Below, in pieces: positions 10,861-22,109 of a stretch of 64,000 nucleotides of DNA. A model generated the notes under the pieces. It ran no database searches, was not told the origin of the DNA, and saw only the letters and a list, made by a program, of their open reading frames with translations. The DNA comes from Chrysogorgia sp. JL179-B06 (taxonomy: Eukaryota > Cnidaria > Anthozoa > Scleralcyonacea > Chrysogorgiidae), in assembly GCA_035772405.1 (NCBI GenBank), contig JAYKKM010000439.1:7389501-7453500 (forward strand), given 5' to 3'. A program made the translations under genes and the position numbers. Each line of letters starts with the position of its first letter. The first letter of the stretch is position 1.

Positions 10861-12330
10861 ATCCGAAACGAAGCTCAAGAGCTCGGTACGATCGCATGGC
10901 CCCTCCTCGCGGAAGAAACGGTGGCAGACGCATCGCTGGGCCACCTCAGCCCACCTCAGCCCATTTGCGAATCTACATACGCACAAGAAGGTGTCCTGCT
11001 ATACCAGAACCGTGTTGTAGTCCCCCCGTCTCTTCGCCGCCGCGTCCTACAGCATCTACACGCAGCCCACCAAGGAGTGTCAACCATGGAACAACGTGCA
11101 CGCGCTATAGTCTACTGGCCAGGGATGTCAAAGGACATTCGCGATACCAGAGGATGTGCAGACTGCAACAGAAACGCCCCTTCACAAGCTGCCACACCAC
11201 ACCACCCCTCCCCATCCCACCACCGTCAACTCCATTTGAAGCGATTTTCGCTGATTTCTGCCACTATGGAGGACGCCATTACGTAGTAGTAGGGGACCGC
11301 CTCTCAGGCTGGGTAGAGATGCTGAGTTCAACAGCCGGCACCTACCTCGGCGGCTCTGCGGGCCTAGTTCGACACTTCCGCTCATGCGCTCAAGCGACGG
11401 CGGCCCAGAGTTTATGGCAAGCCATACCGAGGACTTCCTCCGCCTATGGGGCGTCAGGCACCGTGTGTCCTCCGTAGCCTTCCCTCAGTCCAATGGCAGA
11501 GCAGAGGTTGCAGTGAAGACGGCCAAGCGCCTTCTAATGTCAAACACAGGGCCAACGGGCAGCCTTCATGACCATGACCGTTTCCTGTGTGTCATGTTGC
11601 AATTGCGCAATACCCCTGATCCCGATTGCAACCTCTCACCAGTGCAGATTACGCGACACACTGTCCTTCGTCAACCGACTGGAGAAATTCTCGAACCCAC
11701 ACGTCCGCCCTCTTTGGCGCCAGGCGTGGGAAGCAAGGGAAGAAGCCCTCCGGACGCGGATTACCCGCACAACCGAAGCCTTGAAAGCCCACTCACGTCC
11801 ACTCCGCCCATTGACCATTGGCGAGCGAGTTTTTCTCCATAACCAAAGCGGTGCCAGCCCGACCAAGTGGGACCGATCGGGAACAGTCGTTGAAGCAACA
11901 TACCACGACCAATATCGGGTAAAAGTGGATGGATCCGGACGACTTACACTGCGCAACCGCCGCTTCCTCCGTGCATATACACCAGCCCCCGTCCACCCAA
12001 CAGTTGCCGGCAGCACCACCCCTACCCGCCAGCAGCGCTGGACAGCAGCATTCAACCCCCCACCTACGTCCCGCAGTGATCCCGCCACAACCTGAGGTTA
12101 CCCCAGAACAGACATCACCTCGTGACACACCAGTAGCGGGCTCAACGCCGATTGCCAGTCTAGATCCCCACGATCAAGAACTCCCGAGTGTATCACCACC
12201 TGCCGTCCCGAACATACCCCTAGCACCAACCTTGCAGCCACCGCCATTGCCTAAGTCCCCACGCCCAGGCCGCGTACGTCGGCCTCAGAAGAGATATGAG
12301 CCTGAGACAGGCAAATGGGTAGAACATTGA
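10861..12330 (+). pseudogene. pol: Gypsy integrase, frameshifted
   Basis: The H2C2 zinc-binding region is clear (10,990-11,190: 'LQHLHAAHQGVSTMEQRARA' then 'CADCNRNAP'). The catalytic core starts 'FADFCHYGGRHYVVV' in a shifted frame and continues from 11,384 with 'SDGGPEFMASH' and 'FPQSNGRAEVAVKTAKRLL', which carry the second Asp and the Glu of the DDE triad. After another shift (about 11,650) the C-terminal domain shows 'PTKWDRSGTVVEATYHDQYR'. A Pro-rich tail ends with a stop at 12,328-12,330. An intact enzyme would insert the element's cDNA; this one has at least three frame breaks. Confidence 0.85.
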
Positions 12331-12373
12331 GTCCGTCCTTCTATGTTGCACCATAGCTTTCCGGACTGGGGGA

Positions 12374-12650
12374 TGCAGAGTTTACATGGCTGACCGAAAT
12401 ACGTAGAGAGGAGAGTATTTCACTATTTGACATTGATTCATATTCGTATAGCATTTCTGCGTTGTTTACTTAGTTTCAAGTCACATTTCTATATTATTGT
12501 AAGTCTTTGACTTTTCCGTTGTATTTATACCTAACTTTGTAATTGTCCATTTTGTATATCTAGCCCTAAATGTATATAGTACGTAGTTATATTGTTATTC
12601 ATTGTATTGCCCTATGACTCTTTCATCGTCTGTGTTAAATAAAATCATCA
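12374..12650 (+). repeat. Gypsy 3' LTR
   Basis: The LTR begins TGCAGAG just after a purine tract (ggactggggga). It is AT-rich, contains an AATAAA polyadenylation signal near 12,637 and ends ...ATCATCA. Length is about 277 bases. The boundaries rest on TG...CA and the adjoining LINE frame; the matching 5' LTR is absent from the window. Confidence 0.6.
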
Positions 12651-13455
12651 TACCCGAGAAGGTCATTTCTTCAACAAAGTCTTCCAGAACTTTGGACAGT
12701 ATGGGTGTAAAGGAAAAACGCCTTATATCACTCTCACTTTCTGGTTGTGGGATCTTTTCCACGGGTGTTATATGGGAATCTTTCCACAATCTGGAACAAT
12801 TCCTGAAGATAGTGATCTATTATAAAGATCATTGTAACAGGCTCAGCGAGTTCAAAGGCAAACTCCTTAAGGATACGTGGAGGCATCTTATCCGGGCCGC
12901 ATGCCTTATGACCATTCAGGTTCAACAGCTTTTTACAAACCTCATGTCAATGAAGAACTGGCAAAACGTCGGCTGATGGGAGCTAGGCTGTAAGACTGGC
13001 AAGATTCAAAGTTGGGATGTCAGCGTTCACTGAAGTAAAAAAAAACGTTCAGGACGGTGACTAACTCGCTATCAGCCTGGCAAGGTCTTACCATCGCGTT
13101 GAAGGCGAATGTTTGGCGTTTTCTTCTATCTTCCTGAAAGTCTGTTAACGATATCCCACCACCCCTTACAGTCATTCTTCGGTAGATTCTTTGTTTTGTT
13201 AGCATAAAAGTTTTTCTTCCTGTTACAAATCTCGTGTTTGACTTTATTTCGATACTTCCTCCACTGACGCTCGTTTCCGGAGTGGAACGCTGTTTGGCGT
13301 TTACGTATCAATTGTTTAATAGAGGGTGTTAACCAAGGTTTGTCAGTTGGGTGTACTTTTATTTGTTTCTGGGAAGTAGCAGACTAGCAGTCAATAGCAT
13401 TTGTGACTTGGGATGTGAAACATTCTGCTAAGTTGTCGGCGGTGGGATCTAGAAC
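12651..13455 (-). pseudogene. LINE fragment: linker and RT N-terminus
   Basis: Reading on the minus strand, three frames in the right order match a LINE polyprotein. 'HPTDKPWLTPSIKQLI' and 'ERQWRKYRNKVKHEICNRKK' come from the endonuclease-RT linker. 'KACGPDKMPPRILKEFA' is RT finger motif 1. 'WKDSHITPVEK' and 'FTPILSKVLEDF' are the next RT block. Frames shift between blocks and there are stops, so it is dead. The fragment ends abruptly at the gypsy LTR, and neither the catalytic FADD box nor the 3' end is present. Confidence 0.75.
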
Positions 13456-14856
13456 TATTTGGACAAACCAGACATTGGTTCTAGCCCAGCCTGCGTAGCC
13501 GTTGGGGTTTGGGGTAGAACCAGAGGAGGTACGAAGGTCTTCCCAAAATGCATTGCGCTTGATACATATTATCGATTCCCCGCCGGAAATTCTTCATTGT
13601 TCAACGAACCTTCGGGAAGCGAACATGGTTTTAAAATGGCGGTTTGAAAACCGGTCGTGGTATAAGACTGTTCATGACAAGAACACTGCAGTTTTTGGCT
13701 CACACGATGACACGAACTTCTTTATATTCATTGTATTCCCAAGCAACACTTTAACGTTTAATATTCCGTCTGGTTTGTCATGTACACTATTTTAAAGATA
13801 CCGCTATACCCACATCAGATTTCTAAGCTTGATATTTGTAAATATATTGCCCTGTTTGTGCCGATTCGCAATGTGAACGGATTCGAAATGGATTATCTTT
13901 TTGCAGGAACCAGCAACTGTAGTTAAACTGAATGTATTGACCGACATCTGACAGAGATAGCTTTTTGGTGCTCAAAGCCTCAAACTAACCAAGTTTAAAA
14001 ATCTTATATAGTTATCCTTACTTTTTATTATTTATACGACTTAATGTTAGGATTGAGATATATCAATAACGATTTTTATAGCTTTTATAGTCGAGTATTA
14101 ACATTCTTGATTTTACATTTAAAATTTTAAATGTGCTTGTTTTTAGATTTCAAAGTTATTTCCTTTATAAGCCCCCTCTCAATTTAATAAAATTTCAATA
14201 TTAACTATTCAATAGACTATGGACCATTCAATAGACTATTAAAATCAAACTTTATAAAATCATGCTTTCTTTGTAAATTGTAATATGGGATATATTTGAC
14301 ATTTTTGTATGGAATTTTCAGAGTGAGTTCATACAGGTATTTAATATGATTACAATTACCTATTCAGCAGTTTATTATTAGACCACTCCAAACATCTAGA
14401 CCTTTGTTGTAGATGGCAATGGAGACCTTTTGGAAAAGCTCCTTATATAAAGGCATTGACAATAAACCTCAAATTGTACATCATTGTATATCTCTATAGT
14501 ATTGTGTGTGTATGAACTATCAACAACAAAATTTTGGACTCTTAATAGCACTTAACTGTTTTGAAAAATCACTGTTGGTATAACCTACAGTTTCTTGCCT
14601 TTGTTAAAGGGTCAGGAAAATTGTCTGACTACTTAGAAATTAAATTTCCACAGGCGTATGAACTGGGGGCATGTTCTCCCCGGGCCCCAACTTGTTATGT
14701 AGACTTGTGGCTGTAATATCATTGTAATTTTATTTCAAATGTAATACACAGCTTTAAAAATGTATTAATTATTTAATTTAAAAGATCTCAGAAGTACAAA
14801 TCAAGCAATAGAGGCAATTCTGCTATGCAACTTTATTATTCTGAATTCCCCAGCCT

Positions 14857-15048
14857 GTGCTTGAGACCCGGCCTAAAACATTTTACCAAAAGGCTCTTTT
14901 TTCATGGAGAAGGCCTCTGAGGAAACTTTCTGTGGAAATAAAAATTGAGCATGAACCTGAAAACATAAAAGATACCAATTCCATTAAATTCTCTGTATTT
15001 TACAACAACAAATGGTATGTCAATGTCATATGGGCTACTATGGAGTAA
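14857..15048 (+). CDS. Short coding-like fragment, possibly HIRAN-like
   Basis: About 60 codons contain 'VEIKIEHEPENIKDTNSIKF' followed by 'YNNKWYVNV'. The pattern of an acidic 'E.EPEN..D.N.I' before a glycine/aromatic strand recalls the HIRAN fold, which in animals often occurs in transposon-linked or DNA-binding proteins. I infer this from motif shape only. No start codon context, splice sites or neighbouring exon is convincing. The fragment may be an exon or a decayed remnant. Confidence 0.25.
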   Translation: MLETRPKTFYQKALFSWRRPLRKLSVEIKIEHEPENIKDTNSIKFSVFYNNKWYVNVIWATME

Positions 15049-15267
15049 AGAAGTAAATAAATCTTAAAGGAGGCATGCACAAAACAACTTGGATTATTCA
15101 TGTTATTAAACACGGACAATGGGGAGAGGATGAACTCAACTCTCGCATAGATATACGGACAGTATGCACATATAATCATTGTTGCGGAAGGATAGCAAAG
15201 TACAAACGTTTGAGCTTACAATGGCACAACATAATTTGCCCTTAGTCTCTTCAACATTTCGTTTTGT

Positions 15268-15312
15268 CCCCTCGCCCGGCGCGAAGCGCCGGCCAAAGGC
15301 CTGAGGGCGAGG
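15268..15312. repeat. GC-rich nested inverted repeat
   Basis: In otherwise AT-rich DNA, ccctcgccc pairs with gggcgaggg and encloses the perfect hairpin cggcgcgaagcgccg. A third pair, gtgataa and ttatcac, follows at about 15,313-15,347. The layout is like a small cloverleaf. It is likely the end of a short foldback element; it does not match a tRNA. Confidence 0.5.
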
Positions 15313-16020
15313 GTGATAATATCGACCGGCGTTTAGTCCCTTATCACGCGAGATCCCAGCGGATGCCTATCTCGAATGTAATTTAATTTTATATATATAT
15401 TGAAGATCAACGGCCCATGCGCGGCATCGGGAAATTTGGCCCTGGTAACTAGATATGGTAAATAAAAAATATCTGCATTTGAGGTTAAACGGTGAATGAA
15501 GATTTGAGTTCAAAAAGATCGTGAAAAGGCAGTGAAAATGCAATATATCGTCGTCCGAAGATGTCAAGTTCGTAAATCAAGTTCGTAAATCAAGTTTTAT
15601 ACGTGGCGTCAAAACTAAAGGTAAACCCGTTTTCGGTTTTTTAAACCTGTTAGTCAGTTACAAAGATAGTTTGGCAAACATGTCCGAGTATGTTATTCAG
15701 GCTTTTATTTGATGTATAGCATGATTTTCTTGCGTTAGTAGTTCAAAAGATATCGTCGTCTGAATATCTAAAATATTTATACGGAGTTTGTCAATCCAAT
15801 CCAAGCGTCGTCGCTTTTTTCAAGCTGTTAGGTATCAGTTACAAAAATATTTTTGTAGGTATGTCAGAGGCTGTTAATCAAGCTTTCATTAGATATGTAG
15901 AATGAGTTCTTAGAGTTAGTACTTCAAAAGATATTGTGGTCGGAACATTTCACTTTTGGCATGTCGTCATGGCAACCGAAATTTAAAATTATTATAACAC
16001 CAACCCAAGTCAGTTTTAGG

Positions 16021-16072
16021 ATTACGATTTGCGTTAGGATTAGGATTAGGGTTAGGATTAGGGTTAGGATTA
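16021..16072. repeat. TTAGG(G)-type short tandem repeat (left of LINE)
   Basis: Repeats of ttaggattaggg and ttagga, a variant of the metazoan telomere hexamer, run up to the tail of the LINE. The same array continues on the far side of the LINE at 17,946, so it was one tract before the insertion. Confidence 0.8.
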
Positions 16073-17945
16073 TTTATTTATTTATTTCGATTCGCCATTA
16101 GTAAATTAACATATAAAATATAAAAATATATATATAACATATAAAAAAAGTCTGGCAGGGATACCACTACAGCTTACGCCAATTACTGTGGCCCCGTGTA
16201 TAATTAAAAAAAAGAGTTTAAAAAATTGAGGTTATATTTACATAAATACTAAGGTGAAAAGAAAAGTCTGTAGCAAAAATCAATAACAACAAGTGAGGGA
16301 TTTCTCGAGGCGACGTGCCGAGTTACATTTTAGGCAAATGGATTTCCACGTACGTGGGTCGTCCTGGTTATAGATGGAGTAAAGAGCGTCATAGTAGTAT
16401 TTAAGTAGGGTTTTCTTAAATGAACTAAATTTGAGTGTTTTTAATCTTAGAAAGTCCGGTAATGCGTTCCAAGTTCTAGTTACTCTGACAATGAAGGATC
16501 GTTGATAAGTTACTGTTCTACATTGATGAGGAACAAAACTTATCACACTTGGGTTGCTGGCTGCTCTAGTTTGCCGTACAGGTAATTTTACTGCTGGAAG
16601 CGTTTCTTCTCTACGATAAACAAGACCATTAAAAGCTTTAAAAAATAACAACAGGTCAAGGTATTCGTGCCAATACGATACTGGAAGGAGTCCTGTTAGC
16701 TTGAGTCTATCTGTGTACGAAGTTTCAGATCGAAAGGGTAGGTTGAGAATGACTTTAGATGCGCGCCTCTGGACTCTCTCTACACGTTTTAACAATTCTA
16801 TTGATTGTGGTGCCCAAATCTGAGTAGCGTAACCCAGGTGTGGTCTGACGAGAGCCAGGTACAGCGTACGGCGCGTCCCAGTGTTCTTAATTTCGGTGGA
16901 CGATCTGCGCACGAAACCAAGAAGCTTGTTTGCCTTGCTACATTGTTCAAGCACTTGTTTCGTCCAGCTGAGGTCGCTAGCCACCCATACACCGAGATCT
17001 TTTTCCTCAACACACGAATTCACAAAATCTTCCTTGATGGAGTAAGGGAATTCTACAGGCTTCTTCTTTCGTGTAATCCGCTGGCTCTTGCATTTGGACT
17101 GGTTGAATAAAAGTCCTGTCTTTTCAGACCAATCGACCAGGCTAGACAGATCTTGCTGTAGGGAGACTGCATCTTCTACCGAATCAACTTGTTTGAAGAT
17201 TTTAGTGTCATCAGCAAAGCATGCTACTTTAGAGGTTGTAACAGCTTCAGGAAGGTCATTTACAAATAGGAGGAACAGCATCGGTCCAAGGATTGACCCT
17301 TGTGGAACGCCCGAGGTGACAGATTGTTCTTGAGATGTAGCACCGAGTACCGTAACTCTTTGCCGACGGCCACGTAGGTAAGAGCTAAACCAATCGAGAA
17401 GTCTACCAACGATATTAAAGCGGCGTAATTTGGCAAGCAGAAGAAAGTGATCTACTTTGTCAAAAGCCTTTGACATGTCCAAGTAAATAACGTCAGTTTG
17501 CTTTCCTGCATCTAGCTGTGATCCGATGTAGTCTAGAACCTCTGTTAGTTGGGTTACGCATGATCTCCCTGCGACGAAACCGTGTTGGACCGAGCTGATA
17601 CAATGTTGGAGGTGGTCTCTTATTCTAACAAGAACACAGCGTTCCAAAACTTTTGAGAGAATCGGAAGTAGCGAAATAGGACGATAGTTTTCCACATTCT
17701 CCTTTTTGCCTTTCTTGAACACAGGAACTATGTTGGCTAACTTCCAATCATCTGGGAACACACCTTGGCTGAGTGACTTGTTGAATAGGATTGCCAAAGA
17801 AGGAGCTATCTGTTCTGCTGTTTCTTTTAATAGACGAGCTGGTATCCCGTCAGGACCAGTGGCTTTGGTAGGATCAAGCAGCTTCAAAGATACCAGCACA
17901 ACCTCGGATGGGATTTCAAGATCAGTGAGTTGAACGCTAGGAGTA
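16073..17945 (-). mobile_element. 5'-truncated LINE inserted in TTAGG(G) repeats
   Basis: Minus-strand element. Its 3' end is the (AAAT)n tail at 16,073-16,090 and its 5' end stops abruptly at about 17,945, inside the RT finger domain. Identical telomere-like repeats lie on both sides, so the target duplication cannot be separated from the array. The 3' UTR is about 200 bases. The open frame is long and unbroken, so the copy is relatively young. The endonuclease is lacking, so it cannot move on its own. Confidence 0.85.
16280..17945 (-). CDS. LINE reverse transcriptase, N-terminally truncated
   Basis: The frame stays open from the array junction to a stop at 16,280 (about 555 codons). RT blocks appear in order: 'DPTKATGPDGIPARLLKE' (block 1), 'NYRPISLLPILSKVLE' (block 2), 'YLDMSKAFDKVDH' with the first catalytic Asp (block 3), 'SGVPQGSILGPMLFLLFVND' (block 4) and 'CFADDTKIF' with the intact Asp pair (block 5). 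The thumb and the C-terminal 'RTWNALPDFLRL' region follow. The family copies its own RNA at a nicked target. The apurinic-like endonuclease and ORF1 are missing. The affinity is to CR1/jockey-type LINEs, by pattern only. Confidence 0.9.
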
Positions 17946-17980
17946 TAGGGTTAGGATTAGGGTTAGGATTAGGGTTAGTG
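17946..17980. repeat. TTAGG(G)-type short tandem repeat (right of LINE)
   Basis: 'agggttaggattagggttag' units continue the array seen at 16,021-16,072. Confidence 0.8.
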
Positions 17981-18983
17981 ATTATTTGAATTTCGGTTTG
18001 TTGATATATAGAGAAAGCGCCAATCAGACATCACAAAATCACTCTTTGCAGGGCTTTCGCTCAAAATTGAATAGTCCTTACATAAGATATACCAATAAAT
18101 TATGTGCTTTATTATAATATTGCAGAATAACAAATGTTAATACAAATTTTGAATGGCAGATTTTATACTTTTATTTAAATTATCCATCACCATTGTTTCA
18201 CTCGGTCACTTTGCAACCCCATCCACAATGGAATAATTGCAATACTTGTTAATTAGCTATATAGTGAGTACCAGTACTGGTGGTAAGGATGTAAAAAAGT
18301 ACAGATTATAGCTGTGTTTATACTGCAAGTCTATAGGACTAACCAGGACCAACCTGCCTGGATGCCACCTTGGGCCTGGCTTACATTTTACTCACTTTAA
18401 TAGTGTAAACATATACCATACTGGCTATAACAATCAGCATTTATGCTCATCTGATATTATGGCATATGCCCTTCTGGCCAATGGCTTAGTGTGTCTGTTT
18501 AATTTCACCTTTGTCCTGGATAGTAGGCCTGGACAGTGCCTGCAGTCCTAGGCTTTCAATGTATATTTTACACAGCTTTTGAAGGATAAATACTGTATAA
18601 TGTATAATTGGGTAGGTTAACACTCACTGTGTCAGGGGAACATGTTAGGATCAAACTAGCCTGCGAGCCGGCTCTCTGCGGGTTGGGGGAGGGCGGGCTG
18701 GGGGAGGGCGGGTCGCAGGCTATTTCATCCTGAATTAATATATATATATTGGTGAAATAATTAGATTAAGCAATATCGTTCTTTGTTGTTTTTTTTGGGC
18801 TTTTGTCATTTCAATTTTTGAAATTGTGTTACCGGTACTTGAATACCATTGAAATACTGGTACATGAATGTGCATAATTATATAATATTAATAAAAGTTA
18901 AGAAACAGAAGTCTTCTAAAAGAATAAAAAGTTTATCAGACTTATCAATTTGGTCTAGGATAAATAGGTATGGAATCTTTTGG
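17981..18983. other. Intergenic with one short G-rich inverted repeat
   Basis: At 18,658-18,722 'agcctgcgagcc' and 'gtcgcaggct' bracket two copies of gggttgggggagggcggg or a close variant, a MITE-like patch. The rest is AT-rich and shows no gene. Confidence 0.5.
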
Positions 18984-19186
18984 TATCTGCTACTAACAAT
19001 TAGACAATAAGGAACATGCAGATTACATTATTACAGTAGGGTACATGTATCTGCTTATACTGACAATTAGACAATAAGGAACATGCAGATTACATTATTA
19101 CAGTAGGGTACATGTATCTGTTTATACTGACAATTAGGCAATAAGGAACATGCAGATTACATTATTACAGTAGGGTACATGTATGT
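18984..19186. repeat. Tandem repeat, three units of 64-67 bp
   Basis: Units start at 18,984, 19,048 and 19,115 with 'tatctg'. They share 'acaattagacaataaggaac' and 'attattacagtagggtacat' with only a few differences. It is non-coding. Confidence 0.85.
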
Positions 19187-19747
19187 TGTCAAGGTTATGC
19201 AGTCTCGTGAATACAATTGTACTTCGAGTAAAATTATGAGTATGCCACTGTTACGGTACTGTAAACATGCATGTTGAAATTTATTATTAAAGGCATAACT
19301 GACATAATTAACTTTAATTATGTAATATATAATTAATAAAATTATTATTTAAATTAATAATTATTAAAATTAATTATTAATTTCAATAATCAATAATTAC
19401 ACAATTGGTTTCCAACCCTGCCTGCGAGACAATTGTGTTGGCAGACTTTCCCACTTGGGTTCTGTTCAGTACACTACCCACAAATTGCACCCAAAAAATA
19501 AGCAGTTTGAAAATCTGTTCAGTTTGGCAATATTAAAGCCTCAAACAGTAAGTGGGCGAGGGGTTGTTGCGTACACGTATTTCTAGTTATGTTTCCTGAA
19601 AGGATCAAATACCAATAGACGAATTACTTAGTTAGTAGTTCTGACAACCGGCAAATAATTTCGAGCGCCAAATAAAAGTAAGAGAGCGGGGAAACGTAAA
19701 CCAAAACAACAGTACGTCATAGGCACGTTTTGCTGTCAATCTGACGA
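19187..19747. other. Intergenic AT-rich DNA
   Basis: Self-complementary taatta-type tracts occupy 19,305-19,410. Nothing else is recognised. Confidence 0.5.
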
Positions 19748-19840
19748 ATGGCGAAGTATAATCGAGAAGATGCGGAATTTCACAGACCTCTTTCTCATTT
19801 AAATTGTGGAGCAACAAGAAAAAATACATCAAATATTACG
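19748..19840 (+). CDS. Possible host first coding exon (31 codons)
   Basis: An ATG in fair context (cgaATGgcg) opens 31 codons starting MAKYNREDAEF and ending NTSNIT, immediately followed by a donor-like gtaaat. Composition is protein-like (charged, then Cys/Gly). No continuing exon or family was recognised, so it remains a weak candidate. Confidence 0.25.
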
Positions 19841-21379
19841 GTAAATATATTTGAATAATTCAAGGCAACTAAATGCAATATAACCACCAACAAGAAATAG
19901 TCCTCGTGAAGAAACCGATATTTCATCGCAAATATTCTTCTCGGATATCTAAAAAGTTACTGACGACAGAGTAAAAGGCTTAAACTATAATCTGCACAAA
20001 ATTCAAGTTCCAAAGCCTACTTTTTATGGCGGAACAGAGTGTGTTATGCGAGTACGATTTTCTCGCAAATTGAAAAATAGTGGTTTTTCAACGTCTAACT
20101 GTAATTAAGTTCATGGAGCAACAAGAAATTTTTTACTATTAACTGAAAGAGAATTTTCAGCTTGTTATAATAACATATCCAGTGTTGTGTTTGCGTTCGT
20201 ATTTCGTTAAATAAGTACATATATTCGCTTATCACTTTACAGCAAAATGTTGTGACCCGTGAAGGCATCAACAAAAAAATTGTTTATTGATCCGAAACAA
20301 GTATGCTACGACAAAAAAAAACAGAGTAACATCTGTTGGATTAAACTAAAAACATCATATAGAAAGCTTACCTTTTAAAACACAGGTTTTGAAACAAAAA
20401 AGCACCACTGAAAAACTATATATTTTGTCCGCCAACTTTACGCCAGAGCAAATACGAAGAAAACAAAGCGCAATGCATGCCGGGACGACCTCGCACAACA
20501 AGCGGGCTGCAGGCAAGGCGGAATGCGGGCGATGCAAAATGCGGGCGAAGGGAGGGGGAAAAACCGGGGTATTTGCATTATCCGTCCACTGGTGAACGGA
20601 TAATTTTGATAATTTTGTCCTCGCAAGACACGAAATGCTCAAACGATTGGAGAAGGATACTGTTTCGTTTATTCTGCTCATCTCTCACGAATATAATTTC
20701 GGACCAGATAGCGGGGATGCAGTCAATGGGATTCAATGCCGTGGAACTTTCCGAGCAAACTTTAACTTTGAAACGAGAATATGAGACTCCCATTCAAACG
20801 CGCCAATATATCGTTGGCTCTCAGTGAAGAGCAATTATAGAAAGGCAGAAATACAAACCAAGATGCTCTAAAACGTCTTTGTGTTATGGTATAAGCTAGA
20901 GAGCTTGTAGGGTTGATTATTTGTCAAGAAAACGTTGGACGTATTCGGGTTAAATTTATACGATGCTGTTTTTGAAGATGGCGGCCAAATTATATTTTTG
21001 CATATATATTGGGCGCTCCTCTTCGAACGTTTTGTTGAGAACAAGTAAACTTTACAAGGTCTATTATACCTTAAAAGTATGATAATTTAACTGTCTAAAA
21101 TATACGTATAGCTTATTGTTGTAGCTTACTTAGCTTTCCTTAAAAAAGAACATGTCCAAAATAAACAATGTTGCCGCTATTTTGAATAAGTCGGTCGTAT
21201 TTTAAGCCGTTTACTTCGAACGTTTTCTTGAGAAATAATGAAGCATACAAGCTCTACTACACCTTGAAAGAAAGCTAGTTTATCTTTCTACAACAACGTA
21301 AAGTTTATTTTGCTAGCTTACTCAGTTTTATTGTAAATTCATTGAGATCTTACCATGACGTCATAATTTTGGCGGATTG
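19841..21379. other. Intergenic; relics of foldback interior
   Basis: 20,430-20,620 is a GC-rich island within AT-rich DNA, with overlapping frames in several phases but no recognisable protein. 20,890-21,320 contains phrases such as 'gttgattatttgtcaagaaa' and 'gcttacttagctttccttaa'. These resemble the interior of the foldback elements at 43.8-45.1 kb and are probably an old relative. Confidence 0.45.
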
Positions 21380-21760
21380 GTACGCGCAATTCAGAGCTCA
21401 ACGATTAACATTAGAAGTCGCAACAATGAACATTAGAAGTCTTAACATTCAACATTAGAAGTCTCAACATTCAACATTCGAAAGTTGAGGTTTGTGAACT
21501 CTGTTGTTGCGGCTTGCAAACTCAATAGTCCAGTCATTTTGCGGATGGACCTGGAACAAATTCCCACAGAAGCTTTCTTTTCGAAAACCTTTCAGAATGA
21601 ATGTATATTTGAACATATTAAAAGTCCCCAAAAATCCGAGCACGGCAACATCCCGAAATTTGAGAAAACGCTGACGAGCTCTCTCCTACAACATGAAAAC
21701 GAGGCTAAAATCGGAAGTGACCTTTTACTCGCCTTTATTTCAACGAAATTTTATTAATTT
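21380..21760. repeat. Short minisatellite with flank shared with the 31-kb repeat
   Basis: 'aacattagaagtc' is repeated irregularly at 21,407-21,482. It is followed by flanking sequence that also occurs, inverted, beside the minisatellite at 30.95-31.63 kb: tagtccagtcatttt at 21,526-21,540 and 'acctggaacaaattcccaca' at 21,549. The shared flank with different repeat units suggests one mobile-element family that carries variable tandem repeats. Confidence 0.6.
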
Positions 21761-22109
21761 CTCATCAAAACAATAAAAGGTGATAGAGAGCATAATGGTA
21801 AATAGTTTTTATTTAGAAATTGTCACAATAACGACAGGAAACTGGGGAAATACGTCATTATTCTTAGCATGCATGATATGCCTTTGCTATAGCAGTATGC
21901 TTTTCTCGTTATTCCCGATCATTTGAGCCTACCGAAATTAAAGTAGAACAGAATAGATCGGTCTAGATCAAAAAGGGCTAAATAACATGAAGTGTTCTCT
22001 TGTTCTCTATTGTATTTTATTAACATAAAGGCTTCTCAATTTCTTGTCATAGTGAAAACTTGAGAATTAAATCGAACTCTAATTAATAGTGCCTGGGCGG
22101 CTGGTATAG
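21761..22109. other. Intergenic, nothing recognised
   Basis: AT-rich spacer between the repeat at 21.4 kb and the 3' end of the minus-strand pseudogene. Confidence 0.5.

Larger units (their letters stand above)
8341..12650 (+). mobile_element. Decayed, 5'-truncated Ty3/gypsy retrotransposon
   Basis: Gag, reverse transcriptase, RNase H, integrase and a 3' LTR follow one another on the plus strand in the Ty3/gypsy order. The body is clearly GC-richer than the surrounding DNA. No 5' LTR or primer-binding site is found upstream of 8341, so the left end is truncated or deleted. Nucleocapsid and protease are missing: Gag and the RT N-terminus lie in one frame with an apparent deletion between them. 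Several frameshifts, an in-frame stop near 10,858 and an inverted-repeat insertion (10,205-10,475) make it non-functional. Confidence 0.9.
13456..16020. other. AT-rich intergenic DNA with sparse features
   Basis: Apart from the small coding-like fragment at 14,857 and the GC-rich fold at 15,268 listed separately, no gene, RNA gene or transposon end can be supported across these 2.5 kb. 13,490 carries 'cccagcctgcgtagccg', similar to the short repeat at 18,658. Confidence 0.5.

Noticed and set aside
16021..17980. A chromosome end (telomere)
   Set aside because: The TTAGG(G) tracts total under 100 bases, are impure and are internal, with ordinary sequence on both sides.
20389..20827. Overlapping frames in the GC-rich island
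   Set aside because: Several phases and both strands are open at once, no domain is recognised, and there is no splice or start context worth defending.
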